From NCBI RefSeq assembly GCF_000718515.1, contig NZ_JNZS01000008.1, positions 224,204-288,203 on the forward strand: a DNA stretch of 64,000 nucleotides. The letters are read 5' to 3'. Position numbers and translations under genes: made by a program. Positions 47,601 through 55,881 of the stretch are shown here, in pieces. The notes under the pieces are model-generated. The model was given only the letters and a program-made list of their open reading frames with translations. It made no database searches and was not told where the DNA came from. Origin of the DNA: Micromonospora parva. GTDB taxonomy: Bacteria > Actinomycetota > Actinomycetes > Mycobacteriales > Micromonosporaceae. The stretch's first letter is position 1. The number at the start of each line of letters is the position of its first letter.

Positions 47601-48691
47601 CCCGCAGAGGCCACATCCTCCGCATCGGGCAGCGCCGACGGGAGGGATGGACCAGCGAGCGACGCTCCCACCAGGGCATTCGCCTGGGCGTCGAGCCGGG
47701 CGCGTAGCGCGTGGTCGGTCTGGCCGGTCGCCGAACCGGTGGCCCCGGACGCGGCGGCGCGCGCCACGTCCTCCATCGAGGTCAGGCCCTGACCGGTGGC
47801 CAGGCTCGCCGCCCCCTCGGCGAGCACCTCGCCGGTCATCTCCCGCCCCAGGTGCTCCCCGACTCGCGCCGCCCGCCCGGTCGCGTGCCGGCCCAGGCCG
47901 GCCAGCGGGGCCACCACCCCGCCGGCGAGCCCACCGACCGCCGAGGCACCGAGATCGGTCAGGTCCAGGCCGTGGGCCCGGCCGGTGGAGTTCTGGTACG
48001 CCTGGGTGGCCAGGGTGACCCCGGCCTCCTCGGTGGCCTCCTCCAGCCCTTCGCGGGCGGCCCGCTTGGCGAACCCGCGTGCGCCCCCTCGGGCGACCTC
48101 CTTCGCGGCCCGTTCGCCGGCCTCCTTGAGCCCGTGTTTGAGGGATTTGCTGGCCAGTTGGCCCATCAGCCGCTTGAAGATCTGGTGAACCAGCAGCCGG
48201 GTGGCGGTGATCGCCGCGCCGGCGGCCGGGGTTGCGGCGCCGGCGGTCAGCACCGCCGCCACCGCCACGGTGAGCAGCTCGATGACCAGGATGCCCAGCT
48301 CGATCCAGACTTCCAGCTTGGCGCCCTCAATGTCGCACCCGCACTCCTCGACCAGTCGGCCCAGGTCGGCCGTGACGGCGAGCAGTACGGGCAGCGGCGC
48401 GTCGGTGTCCTCGGCGAGCCTGCGCCAGGCCGCCTCGAACGCCACGCCGACGGCTCCGACACCGCCGTATCCACTGTGCACCTCGGCGGCGGCCGTGGCG
48501 GCGTCGGCGTGCGGCCCGGCGAGCACGGAGGCGACCGCGTACCACTGGTCGGCGACGTCCCACACGGCCCGCTCGTTGCCCTCCGGCCACTGCACGCCGA
48601 CCACCCAGTCGAGGGCCTCGTAGATCCAGCCGGGCACGTCCCACGGAGCGTGGTCCAGTGGGTGCGGGATGGGGCTCGGCAGCACGCTCAT
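44651..48691 (-). CDS. Polymorphic toxin: CpnT-like N-terminus, Tox-PL, RelA/SpoT-like toxin domain
   Basis: A 1346-residue putative type VII-secreted effector. Residues 1-130 form the helical CpnT/WXG100-like delivery domain (W-V-V-G-V-Q-W-P-E-G-N) and 130-300 hold a hydrophobic/amphipathic region. About 340-620 is a low-complexity Ala/Pro/Ser linker with repeats of E-V-P-S-A-V-G-A. Residues 640-740 look coiled-coil. Residues 820-1000 match a papain-like (Tox-PL) fold with Cys848, His955 and Asp970. About 1095-1260 resembles RelA/SpoT synthetases: R1123-x-K1125, S1129, K1133, D1154-V-L-R, K1192-N, Y1202-G and E1217-x-Q1219 before H-T. That domain would use ATP to pyrophosphorylate a nucleotide or RNA. 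The start ATG is the first conserved Met; the ribosome site is weak. Confidence 0.8.
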   Translation of the reverse strand: MSVLPSPIPHPLDHAPWDVPGWIYEALDWVVGVQWPEGNERAVWDVADQWYAVASVLAGPHADAATAAAEVHSGYGGVGAVGVAFEAAWRRLAEDTDAPLPVLLAVTADLGRLVEECGCDIEGAKLEVWIELGILVIELLTVAVAAVLTAGAATPAAGAAITATRLLVHQIFKRLMGQLASKSLKHGLKEAGERAAKEVARGGARGFAKRAAREGLEEATEEAGVTLATQAYQNSTGRAHGLDLTDLGASAVGGLAGGVVAPLAGLGRHATGRAARVGEHLGREMTGEVLAEGAASLATGQGLTSMEDVARAAASGATGSATGQTDHALRARLDAQANALVGASLAGPSLPSALPDAEDVASAGASSVGAASAAAEVPSAVGATETAEVPSAVGAASATAGVPSAVGAVSSAAADGVASGGLNTAGVVPVQATETVDVSSPDQPAAPTSPGAEQSSASPVTPDGQTSAPVPVGVVPEMDSSALSTEAAPSTAAPVEERVGLPHPATADPTLSAAPVAVPVESNSGPAATGGSPPHPGNSPHVTPSGPTAWSPTTGPSAPTLTPGLATPVTYGVPSTANPSPPVAPTPAVVGRSVVPPRAPTRETPAPVRAPEHPARGRASVPVDVAAFGEPSVQDPDPDDSYAAQWAAAAEAAERRRYQEHYESLRIEFETNRRQTEAARLRTRAVEHDRRTVEYATYARQLHQAGNRLWADGWQRAANEEARAYSEWRDLADAVLAGSAAPSVVDISATFEYANRDVGALALGAVETAGPSRLTGDDDPPPIDDSRPYGQPGGLRPPLALHQVDVERQMPREPDGTVIRTADPRQGGWFRLLNDGGPAADATRGINCLDCTLSLFETWVHGRPRVSAPRTFDGYLDGDIRRPIRGEAGGPGRVEDVTGGRFQQLVAPTSGQPTDAAQARQAVDRGYRNLHDQLLLGGHGSYSFLVTEWAHGGSHAWVALNQNGTILYVDPQNGAVRDRPLYPDVVGIDALVLSGDGRPMPLGGLPRGRFSERPDLPDHPSTYDDGGHGDPYINRMYLLLDGPGSAQHPDRPAGDPTAAHELGDPADELAQLTAGELAALTELRQRALMAADRVEAALDQVGRNVTETLGLEEPVQLRDRAARVKGLGSLARKFVDEARGSNIGVEEFSQTVNDVLRFLFEMPPGVNYLRGVQLVLAGLTDAGFSVPRSDLKNFWRAGNRFYGFNCTLRTPDGLLVELQLHTRDSREAWMRTHGDYEILRRVSNRPEEHVHAILRMLAANRERRMSESVPDGLAAEFPTKDASFAKWLSQSGDAWPKYRSWLDRQGISFSQVVHDLGLSSSDFPIAADVVTKLEKEIVDVLRDLPE

Positions 48692-48707
48692 CTCAGATCG
48701 CCGGTTG

Positions 48708-49040
48708 TCAGCGCCGGTCGGCGGCCCGACCGAGGCGGGTGGCGTTGGCGGCGTCGGTCTGCACGCTCGCGTCGACGGACTGGACCACATCGCCGCCCAG
48801 CTCGGTGAGCCGGTGCCCGACGCCCGCCCAGGCGCGCAGCACGGTCTGTTCGAACCCGCGGTAGTTGCGCTCGAAGGCGTTGCCGATGTCGTCGCGCCCC
48901 CACGGCCGGGCACCGCTGGCGGCCTCGATGGCGCCCCCTTCCGCCGCACGACGGGCCGTCACCGCCTCGCCGGCGAGCGCCAGGTCGGCACCGCCCCGGC
49001 GGGCCCGGGACGGATCGAGCCAGAGCTGCCCGTCGGTCAT
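48708..49040 (-). CDS. WXG100-like secretion partner
   Basis: A 110-residue helical protein with W71-A-G (WxG) between two predicted helices, and [15 protein letters not shown] before it, a pattern of actinobacterial ESAT-6/WXG100-like proteins encoded beside type VII effectors. It probably forms a helical hairpin that helps export of the next gene product. It overlaps the YbaB-like gene by ATGA and ends 16 bases before the effector start, so the three are one operon. Confidence 0.7.
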   Translation of the reverse strand: MTDGQLWLDPSRARRGGADLALAGEAVTARRAAEGGAIEAASGARPWGRDDIGNAFERNYRGFEQTVLRAWAGVGHRLTELGGDVVQSVDASVQTDAANATRLGRAADRR

Positions 49041-49459
49041 GCCGTCGCCTCACCCTTGCGGAGCACGGCGTCGGCCCGACCGAGCAGCGCGGCGTAGTCG
49101 CCGGTCCTGAGGAAGTCGATGGCCCCGGAGCCGGCCGGCATGCTCTCGGCGACGAGGTCGCTGGTGGCGTCGGCGGCGGCGGTCGCGGCGGCCCGGATCG
49201 TTTCGGTGATTTTTCGGCCGAGCACCAGGGCGTCCCGGTCCCGGTAGATGGCGGTGGTCAGCTCGACCTCGATCAACTGGCCCTGCGCGCCGACGGTCGC
49301 CGTCACCTGCCCGTCGGCCGACCGCCGGGTCACCCGCAGCGCTTCGAGCCGCGCCTGAAGGGTGTCCAAACCGGACCTGAGCTGCTGGTATTGCCCATAG
49401 ATGTCGTCGAATCGGGCCCGTAGCTCGCGATTGACGTCCCGGTCCGCCTGTGCGTCCAC
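49037..49459 (-). CDS. YbaB/EbfC-like protein of the toxin operon
   Basis: A 140-residue protein resembling YbaB/EbfC nucleoid-associated proteins: a helical N-terminus with [13 protein letters not shown], the sheet segment [16 protein letters not shown] and a helical end. Divergent YbaB-like proteins commonly precede WXG100 and effector genes in actinobacteria, where they may be chaperone-like rather than DNA-binding. The GTG at 49459 is preceded by GGGAGGGG; another GTG at 49477 is possible. First gene of the operon. Confidence 0.7.
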   Translation of the reverse strand: MDAQADRDVNRELRARFDDIYGQYQQLRSGLDTLQARLEALRVTRRSADGQVTATVGAQGQLIEVELTTAIYRDRDALVLGRKITETIRAAATAAADATSDLVAESMPAGSGAIDFLRTGDYAALLGRADAVLRKGEATA

Positions 49460-49538
49460 CGCCGCCCCTCCCGTCACCGTCGGTAGAGCGAAACGATACC
49501 GGCTGCCATCGATCCGTGTAGTCCGGTAGTTTCAATGC

Positions 49539-50780
49539 GTGATCGACCGTCAACAGGCCGAGCAGCTCGCGGCCACCTGGGCCCGCCGCGACTCGCAGCG
49601 GCTCGGCCACGAGTGCAGCGCGATGGTCGACGAGTTCGACCTGGGTTACGTCATCACGTCCGTCGTGCCCGGCGAGGTGCGCACGGTGCCGGGCGACCTG
49701 CCGACGACGGTCATCGACAAGCAGACCGGCACTGTCACCACCTGGCCCCGGGTGCCGAGCACCGTGGTGGCGGAGATGTACCGGCGTAGCCAGCCCGACG
49801 GGCCGACAGCGCCCCGCACCGTCGACCCGTCGACGGTGCTGCTGCGGGAGATAAGCCGGGGCGTCACCCCGAACACCGCCGCGCACCTGACCATCGACGG
49901 ACGGATCTGGACGGCCCAGGGCACGAGGGCCGAGGTGCCACTCAACCACCACCCGCTGGTCCGCGACTATCTGGCCCAGCTGCCCCCCGGCGAGCTGGTG
50001 CGCGGCGGGGAGGCTCACGCCGAGCTGATCGTGGTCTCCGACGTCCTGCACGAGTACGACCACCGCCGCGCCGCCGAGGGCATCGCTCCGATGGGGAGGG
50101 CCGAGGCGGCGGCGCTCCTGGGGAACGCCCGCTTCGAGGTCTTCCGGATCCGTGAGCCGGGTGATCCCGCTGGTGGGCCGGCCGAACGGCCCTGCGACTC
50201 GTGCGTCGCCTTCCTGGTCCGGGCGAACGTCCTGCCGGAGGCGGCGCGCGCCTTCACCGAGACCTGGACCGCGCCGGAGGCCCCGGATCCCGACCCTGGG
50301 CGCTTTCCCCCGGCGGTCGCCAACGCGCTGGTCGCGGCCGGGTGGCGACCACACATCGGTGACCAGATCATGGCCGCTGCCGCCGTACGGGACGTCACGT
50401 CGGTGCCGGGGCGAGACCATCGGCACGAGGTCTTTCCCGCCGCCGTGGAGGCGCTCACCGCGTTCCCCAGCCTGGTCGGGGCGCGGCGCGGCCGGGGCGA
50501 GCAGGTGTGGATCTCGCGTTTCGACATCCGTCCGCACGCCATCGCGCACACCGCCGACACTCTCGCGGACTTCGGCGCGGTGCTCGGCGTGCGCCTCTTC
50601 CCGATCGGCACCGAGCAGCAGGACAGCATCCTGGCGGTGGACGAGCGCGGCCGGGTGTTCGCGCTCGACCAGGCCGGCGAGTGGTTCCTCGGCGACACCG
50701 TCGACGCCGCGCTGACCACCCTGCTGCTCGGCCGCGCCCCCGCCCGAGTGAGCGACGACGGCACCTGGCAGGCCGACTAG
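49539..50780 (+). CDS. YwqJ-like deaminase fused to a SUKH-3 domain
   Basis: A 413-residue protein divergent from the toxin operon. The first 85 residues resemble an Imm35/YrhB-like immunity domain (L-P-T-T-V-I-D-K-Q-T-G). About 110-235 is a cytidine-deaminase-like YwqJ domain with zinc ligands H160 (HAE) and C219/C222 (P-C-D-S-C) and the proton-shuttle Glu162. About 262-400 fits the SUKH-3 immunity fold (P-I-G-T-E-Q, L-A-V-D-E-R-G-R-V). Such fusions are known from polymorphic toxin loci, where SUKH domains neutralise nuclease or deaminase toxins. A GTG start follows the divergent promoter region. Confidence 0.7.
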   Translation: MIDRQQAEQLAATWARRDSQRLGHECSAMVDEFDLGYVITSVVPGEVRTVPGDLPTTVIDKQTGTVTTWPRVPSTVVAEMYRRSQPDGPTAPRTVDPSTVLLREISRGVTPNTAAHLTIDGRIWTAQGTRAEVPLNHHPLVRDYLAQLPPGELVRGGEAHAELIVVSDVLHEYDHRRAAEGIAPMGRAEAAALLGNARFEVFRIREPGDPAGGPAERPCDSCVAFLVRANVLPEAARAFTETWTAPEAPDPDPGRFPPAVANALVAAGWRPHIGDQIMAAAAVRDVTSVPGRDHRHEVFPAAVEALTAFPSLVGARRGRGEQVWISRFDIRPHAIAHTADTLADFGAVLGVRLFPIGTEQQDSILAVDERGRVFALDQAGEWFLGDTVDAALTTLLLGRAPARVSDDGTWQAD

Positions 50781-50799
50781 CCCGGCGCGGGGCCGCCTC

Positions 50800-52239
50800 C
50801 TAGAGCGCGAGGTCGGTCAGCACCATCACCCGGGGCTCGGTGTAGTCGTCCATCGCGCTGCGCAGCCCTTCCCGGCCGACGCCGCTGCCCTTCACCCCGC
50901 CGTACGGCATCTGGTCGGCGCGGTACGACGGCACGTCGCCGACGATCACCCCGCCCACCTCCAGCGCGCGGGCGGCGGCGAAGGCCACGTCCAGCCGCCG
51001 CGTGAAGACGCCGGCCTGCAAGCCGTACGCCGAATCGTTGACCGCGGCGAACGCGGCCTGGTCGTCGGTGACCGGGGCGACCACCAGCACCGGCCCGAAC
51101 ACCTCCTCGGCCACGACCTTGGCGTCCGCCGGGACGCCGGTGAGGACGGTCGGGGGGTAGGTGGCACCTGCGCGCAGGCCGCCCACCTCGACGGTGCCGC
51201 CGGCGGCGACGGCCTCGGCGACCCACGTCTCGACCCGGCGGGCCGCGTCCTCGGACACCATCGGCCCGACGTCGGTCACCTCGGAGGCGGGGTCGCCGGT
51301 GCGCAGCCCGCGCACGGCGGCCACCAGCCGGGGCAGGAAGTCGGCGTAGCGGGCGTGGTGCACGTACACCCGCTGCACGGCGATGCACGACTGGCCGGCC
51401 TGGTAGTTGGCGAACGTCGCGATGCGCTGCGCGGCGTAGTCCAGGTCCTCGTCGGAGGCCCAGTCCGCACACAGCACCGCTGCGGCGTTGCCGCCCAACT
51501 CCAGCGTCACGTGTTTCTGCGGCGCGGCGCGGCGGATGGCCGCGCCGACCGGACCGGAACCGGTGAACGACACCACCGGCAGCCGGGGTTCGGTGACCAG
51601 TTCGGCGGCCCGGTCGTTGGGCAGCGGCAGCACCGAGAACATCCCGGCCGGCAGGTCGGTCTCGGCCAGCAGCTCGCCGAGCAGCAGCGCGGTCAGGGGC
51701 GTCGCGGGCGCGGGCTTGACGATGATCGGCGCGCCGACGGCGATGGCCGGCGCCACCTTGTGGGCGACGAGGTTGAGCGGGAAGTTGAACGGCGTGATGC
51801 CCAGCACGGGGCCTCTCGGCACCCGCCGGACCAGCGCGATCCGCCCGCCGGCAGCCGGGTCGGTGTCGAGTCGTTGCAGCTCCCCGGAGAAGCGTCGGGC
51901 CTCCTCGGCTGCCCACCGGAAGGTCGACACGGCCCGACCGACCTCGGCGCGGGCCCACTTGAGCGGCTTGCCGTTCTCCGCGGTGATCAGCGCGGCGATC
52001 TCGGCGGCGCGTTCGGTGAGCCGCCGGGACACGTGGTCGAGGGCCGCCGCGCGGGCGTACGCGGGCAGGGCCGCGGCGTGCGCGGCCACCCCGACCGCGG
52101 CGGCGACGGCGGCGGCGACCTGGTCGGGCGTGGCGAATGTGGTACGCCCCACCGGGCGGCCGTCGTACGGGTGGTGGACGGTCAGCTCACCCTCGCCGGC
52201 GGCGGGTCGGGAGGCGACGAAGAAGGGTGCGGGCTCCAC
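50800..52239 (-). CDS. Aldehyde dehydrogenase, GABA-pathway candidate
   Basis: A 479-residue NAD(P)+-dependent aldehyde dehydrogenase. It has T-P-F-N-F-P-L-N (cofactor), F-T-G-S-G-P-V-G, L-E-L-G-G-N-A-A (general base Glu) and the catalytic Cys in Y-Q-A-G-Q-S-C-I-A-V. Divergent from the GABA pathway genes, it may be the succinate semialdehyde dehydrogenase that completes putrescine breakdown, but the sequence alone does not fix the substrate. I chose the GTG at 52239 where the conserved fold begins. Confidence 0.85.
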   Translation of the reverse strand: MEPAPFFVASRPAAGEGELTVHHPYDGRPVGRTTFATPDQVAAAVAAAVGVAAHAAALPAYARAAALDHVSRRLTERAAEIAALITAENGKPLKWARAEVGRAVSTFRWAAEEARRFSGELQRLDTDPAAGGRIALVRRVPRGPVLGITPFNFPLNLVAHKVAPAIAVGAPIIVKPAPATPLTALLLGELLAETDLPAGMFSVLPLPNDRAAELVTEPRLPVVSFTGSGPVGAAIRRAAPQKHVTLELGGNAAAVLCADWASDEDLDYAAQRIATFANYQAGQSCIAVQRVYVHHARYADFLPRLVAAVRGLRTGDPASEVTDVGPMVSEDAARRVETWVAEAVAAGGTVEVGGLRAGATYPPTVLTGVPADAKVVAEEVFGPVLVVAPVTDDQAAFAAVNDSAYGLQAGVFTRRLDVAFAAARALEVGGVIVGDVPSYRADQMPYGGVKGSGVGREGLRSAMDDYTEPRVMVLTDLAL

Positions 52240-52381
52240 GCCGAGCAGCGTAGCCGAGCGATCAGCCGACGGAAACAGTCGCGATAACCCTTGTCTGCCG
52301 CGAATTCGGTAGCGAAGATGGCAGAGAGATTGCGATAACCGCCGCAGAACCGCGCCCCCGGCCCCCTCGGAGTGAACCCTC

Positions 52382-53818
52382 ATGAGTGACCAGCAGCAGC
52401 TGCGCAACTTCGTCAACGGCTCCTACGTCGACCCGGCCGACGGCGGCTACGCCGATCTGGTCGACCCCTGCACGGGTGAGGTGTTCGCCCAGGCCCCGGT
52501 CTCCGGGGCTGCCGACGTGGACGCGGCGATGAACGCCGCCGCCACCGCCTTCGAGAGCTGGCGGGAGGTCACCCCCGCCGAACGGCAGCGGGCGCTGCTC
52601 AAGCTCGCCGACGCCGTGGAGGCGCGCGCCGCCGAACTTGTCGACGCCGAGGTGCGCAACACCGGCAAGCCCCGGCAGCTCACCGCCGATGAGGAGCTTC
52701 CCCCGGCGGTGGACCAGTTCCGGTTCTTCGCCGGTGCCGCCCGGATGCTGGAGGGTCGCTCGGCCGGGGAGTACCTGGCCGGGCACACCTCGTACGTGCG
52801 GCGGGAGCCGATCGGCGTCTGCGCGCAGGTCACGCCGTGGAACTACCCGCTGATGATGGCGGTCTGGAAGATCGCCCCGGCGCTCGCCGCCGGCAACACC
52901 GTGGTGCTCAAGCCGTCGGACACCACCCCGGTGTCGACGCTGCTGCTCGCCGAGATCGCCGCCGAGTTCTTCCCGCCGGGGGTGTTCAACGTGGTCTGCG
53001 GCGACCGGGACACCGGTCGTACCCTCGTGTCGCACCCGACCCCGCAGCTGGTGTCGATCACCGGCTCGACCCGCGCGGGCATGGAGGTCGCCGCCGCGGC
53101 GGCCCCCGACCTGAAGCGGACCCACCTGGAGCTGGGCGGCAAGGCCCCGGTGGTCGTCTTCGACGACGCGGACGTGGCGGCGGCGGCCGAGGCCATCGCG
53201 TTGGGTGGCTACTTCAACGCCGGGCAGGACTGCACGGCGGCCACCCGCGTGCTGGCCGGGCCGGGCGTCCACGACGACTTCGTGGCGGCGCTCGCCGAGC
53301 AGGCCCGCACCACGAAGACCGGCGGGCCGGACGACGCCGACGTGCTCTACGGCCCGCTGAACAACGCCAACCAGCTCGCCCGGGTCAGCGGTTTCGTGGA
53401 CCGGCTGCCGGACCACGCGGCGATCCAGACCGGTGGGTCCCGCCACGGCGAGCGCGGCTACTTCTATGCGCCGACCGTGGTCTCCGGGCTGCGGCAGGCC
53501 GACGAGATCATCCAGGACGAGGTGTTCGGTCCGGTCATCACCGTGCAGCGCTTCACCGACGAGGACGAGGCGGTGCGCTGGGCCAACGGCGTCGACTACG
53601 GCCTGTCCGCCTCGGTCTGGACCAAGGACCACGGCCGGGCCATGCGGATGACCCGACGGCTCGACTTCGGCTGCGTCTGGGTGAACACGCACATCCCGTT
53701 CGTCTCGGAGATGCCGCACGGTGGCTTCAAGCACTCCGGGCACGGCAAGGACCTGTCGGTCTACAGCCTGGAGGACTACACCCGGATCAAGCACGTCATG
53801 CACAACATCGAGGGCTGA
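52382..53818 (+). CDS. Gamma-aminobutyraldehyde dehydrogenase-like enzyme
   Basis: A 478-residue aldehyde dehydrogenase of the PatD/betaine-aldehyde type, predicted to oxidise 4-aminobutanal (from putrescine) to GABA. It has V-T-P-W-N-Y-P-L-M (cofactor), F-N-V-V-C-G-D-R-D, L-E-L-G-G-K-A-P (Glu) and the Cys in N-A-G-Q-D-C-T-A-A. GGAG eight bases upstream supports the ATG. The aminotransferase gene starts four bases after its stop, so the two genes form one operon. Confidence 0.87.
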   Translation: MSDQQQLRNFVNGSYVDPADGGYADLVDPCTGEVFAQAPVSGAADVDAAMNAAATAFESWREVTPAERQRALLKLADAVEARAAELVDAEVRNTGKPRQLTADEELPPAVDQFRFFAGAARMLEGRSAGEYLAGHTSYVRREPIGVCAQVTPWNYPLMMAVWKIAPALAAGNTVVLKPSDTTPVSTLLLAEIAAEFFPPGVFNVVCGDRDTGRTLVSHPTPQLVSITGSTRAGMEVAAAAAPDLKRTHLELGGKAPVVVFDDADVAAAAEAIALGGYFNAGQDCTAATRVLAGPGVHDDFVAALAEQARTTKTGGPDDADVLYGPLNNANQLARVSGFVDRLPDHAAIQTGGSRHGERGYFYAPTVVSGLRQADEIIQDEVFGPVITVQRFTDEDEAVRWANGVDYGLSASVWTKDHGRAMRMTRRLDFGCVWVNTHIPFVSEMPHGGFKHSGHGKDLSVYSLEDYTRIKHVMHNIEG

Positions 53819-53822
53819 ACCC

Positions 53823-55094
53823 ATGCCGAGTTCGGAGGAGTTGCACAAGCGGCGCGGCGACGCCGTCGCCCGGGGCGTCGGCAGCGTCATCACGTCCTAC
53901 GTGGACAGTGCTGCCGGCGGGACGATCACCGACGTCGACGGCCGGGAGTGGATCGACTTCGCCGCCGGCATCGCCGTCACCAGCGTCGGCAACTCCGCCC
54001 CGAAGGTGGTCGAGGCGGTCCGCGCGCAGGTCGAGCGGTTCACCCACACCTGCTTCATGGTCGCGCCGTACGAGTCGTACGTGGCGGTGTGCGAGCACCT
54101 CAACGCGCTGACGCCGGGCGGGTTCGAGAAGCGTTCGGCGTTGTTCAACTCCGGCGCGGAGGCGGTGGAGAACGCGGTGAAGGTCGCCCGGCACGCCACC
54201 GGTCGACCGGCGGTGGTGGTGTTCGACCACGCGTACCACGGCCGGACCAACCTGACGATGGCGTTGACCGCGAAGAACATGCCGTACAAGCACCGGTTCG
54301 GGCCGTTCGCCGGGGAGATCTACCGGGTGCCGATGTCGTACCCGCTGCGCGACGGTGGGCTCTCCGGAGCGGAGGCCGCAGCTCGGTCGATCGAGATGAT
54401 CGAGAAGCAGGTCGGCGCGGAGAACGTCGCCGCGCTACTCATCGAGCCGATCCAGGGTGAGGGTGGTTTCGTCGTACCCGCGCCGGGTTTCCTGCCCGCG
54501 CTGCGTGCCTGGGCGACGGCGGCCGGGGTGGTCTTCGTCGCCGACGAGATCCAGACCGGCTTCTGCCGGACCGGCGACTGGTTCGCCTGCCAGCACGAGG
54601 GCGTCGAACCCGACCTGGTGACACTCGCCAAGGGCATCGCCGGTGGCCTGCCGCTGGCCGCGGTGACCGGTCGGGCCGAGCTGATGGACGCGGTGCACGT
54701 GGGCGGGCTCGGCGGCACGTACGGCGGCAACCCGCTCGCCTGCGCCGCCGCGCTCGCCACCATCGAGACCATGCACGAGCTGGACCTGGTCGGGGCGGCC
54801 AGACGGATCGAATCGCTGCTGGTCCCCCGGCTACGGGCCATCGCCGAACGGGATCCACGGGTCGCCGAGGTACGCGGCCGGGGCGCGATGCTCGCCGTGG
54901 AGCTGGTGCTGCCGGCCACGCTCACCCCCGACCCGGTCGCCACCGCGGCGATCTCGGCGGCCTGTCACGCCGCGGGCCTGCTCACCCTGACCTGCGGAAC
55001 GTACGGAAACGTGCTGCGCCTCCTACCCCCGCTGGTGATCTCCGACGCCCAGCTCAACCGGGGCGCGGACCTGCTCGACGCCGCCTTCCGCTGA
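53823..55094 (+). CDS. gabT: 4-aminobutyrate aminotransferase
   Basis: A 423-residue class III aminotransferase that converts GABA plus 2-oxoglutarate to succinate semialdehyde and glutamate. The PLP lysine is in [10 protein letters not shown], the cofactor-binding Asp in V-A-D-E-I-Q-T-G, and [10 protein letters not shown] lies in the phosphate region. The ATG follows the dehydrogenase stop at once. With the two neighbouring dehydrogenases it gives a putrescine/GABA catabolic unit. Confidence 0.93.
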   Translation: MPSSEELHKRRGDAVARGVGSVITSYVDSAAGGTITDVDGREWIDFAAGIAVTSVGNSAPKVVEAVRAQVERFTHTCFMVAPYESYVAVCEHLNALTPGGFEKRSALFNSGAEAVENAVKVARHATGRPAVVVFDHAYHGRTNLTMALTAKNMPYKHRFGPFAGEIYRVPMSYPLRDGGLSGAEAAARSIEMIEKQVGAENVAALLIEPIQGEGGFVVPAPGFLPALRAWATAAGVVFVADEIQTGFCRTGDWFACQHEGVEPDLVTLAKGIAGGLPLAAVTGRAELMDAVHVGGLGGTYGGNPLACAAALATIETMHELDLVGAARRIESLLVPRLRAIAERDPRVAEVRGRGAMLAVELVLPATLTPDPVATAAISAACHAAGLLTLTCGTYGNVLRLLPPLVISDAQLNRGADLLDAAFR

Positions 55095-55111
55095 GCGGCT
55101 GGGCGGCTGGG

Positions 55112-55146
55112 CGGCGGAGGGGCCCGGTGCACGGGCCCCTCCGCCG
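55112..55146. terminator. Bidirectional terminator
   Basis: A perfect 15-bp stem (CGGCGGAGGGGCCCG) with a five-base loop between the convergent gabT and the secreted-repeat gene. Confidence 0.7.
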
Positions 55147-55149
55147 ACG

Positions 55150-55824
55150 TCAGCGCAGCACCTCGACGGTGTTGCGGCGCACCAGGTTCTTGCCCGGCTC
55201 GCGGATCTGATCCATCGCCGCCGCGTTGAGCAGCACGCAACTGCCCGACGGGCCGGTCACCGTCACCGTGGTGGAGCGGTTGTTGTCCAGATTGGTCACC
55301 CGCAGCCGGGTACCCACCGGGAACTGCCCGCTGGTCGCCGCCGGCCCGGCCGCCTCCTCGAAGAAGGTGATCGCCCCGGTGCACGCCGACCGGGGCGCCG
55401 GTCCGGGCGCGCCGGGCGACGCCGCGCCGGGGCGGACCGTGCCGGGGGCCGGAGCGCCGGCGGGCGGCGCGGCGCCGTCGACGCGTTCCACCACGTTGCG
55501 GCGGATCACGTTCTTCCCCGGTTCCCGCACCAGCTCCATGGCCGCCGCGTTGAGCAGCACGCAACTGCCCGACGGGCCGGTCACCGTCACCGTGGCCGCC
55601 CGGTTGTTGTCCAGGTTCGTCACCCGCAGCCGGGTACCCACCGGGAACCGGTCGCTGGTCGCCGCCGGCGCCCCGCCCTCCGCCGAGAAGGTGACCGAGC
55701 CGGAGCAGACCGACGACCGGGCCGGGGCCGTGTCGGCGAACCCGAAGCTGGTCCCCACCGCCACACCCGCCGCGGCGAGCACCGCCACGCTCGCCGCCAG
55801 CACGTGCCTGCGCTGCACCCTCAT
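55150..55824 (-). CDS. Secreted protein with two duplicated domains
   Basis: A 224-residue exported protein. The N-terminus (M-R-V-Q-R-R-H-V-L-A-A-S) is a signal peptide. The mature part has two nearly identical domains of about 75 residues (about 40-115 and 145-222) joined by a Pro/Ala/Gly linker. Each has one N-terminal Cys in a C-x-G-x-I/V-T-F motif, G-T-R-L-R-V-T-N-L-D-N-N-R and G-P-S-G-S-C-V-L-L-N-A-A-A-M. The fold resembles RlpA-like double-psi barrels, possibly carbohydrate-related; not established. GGGAG supports the ATG. The DNA of the two halves is also highly similar, so the duplication is recent. Confidence 0.75.
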   Translation of the reverse strand: MRVQRRHVLAASVAVLAAAGVAVGTSFGFADTAPARSSVCSGSVTFSAEGGAPAATSDRFPVGTRLRVTNLDNNRAATVTVTGPSGSCVLLNAAAMELVREPGKNVIRRNVVERVDGAAPPAGAPAPGTVRPGAASPGAPGPAPRSACTGAITFFEEAAGPAATSGQFPVGTRLRVTNLDNNRSTTVTVTGPSGSCVLLNAAAMDQIREPGKNLVRRNTVEVLR

Positions 55825-55881
55825 CGCCGTCACTCCCGTCCTCGGTGGTGTCTTCACCCACCTGGTACGGGCCGCAGCGCC

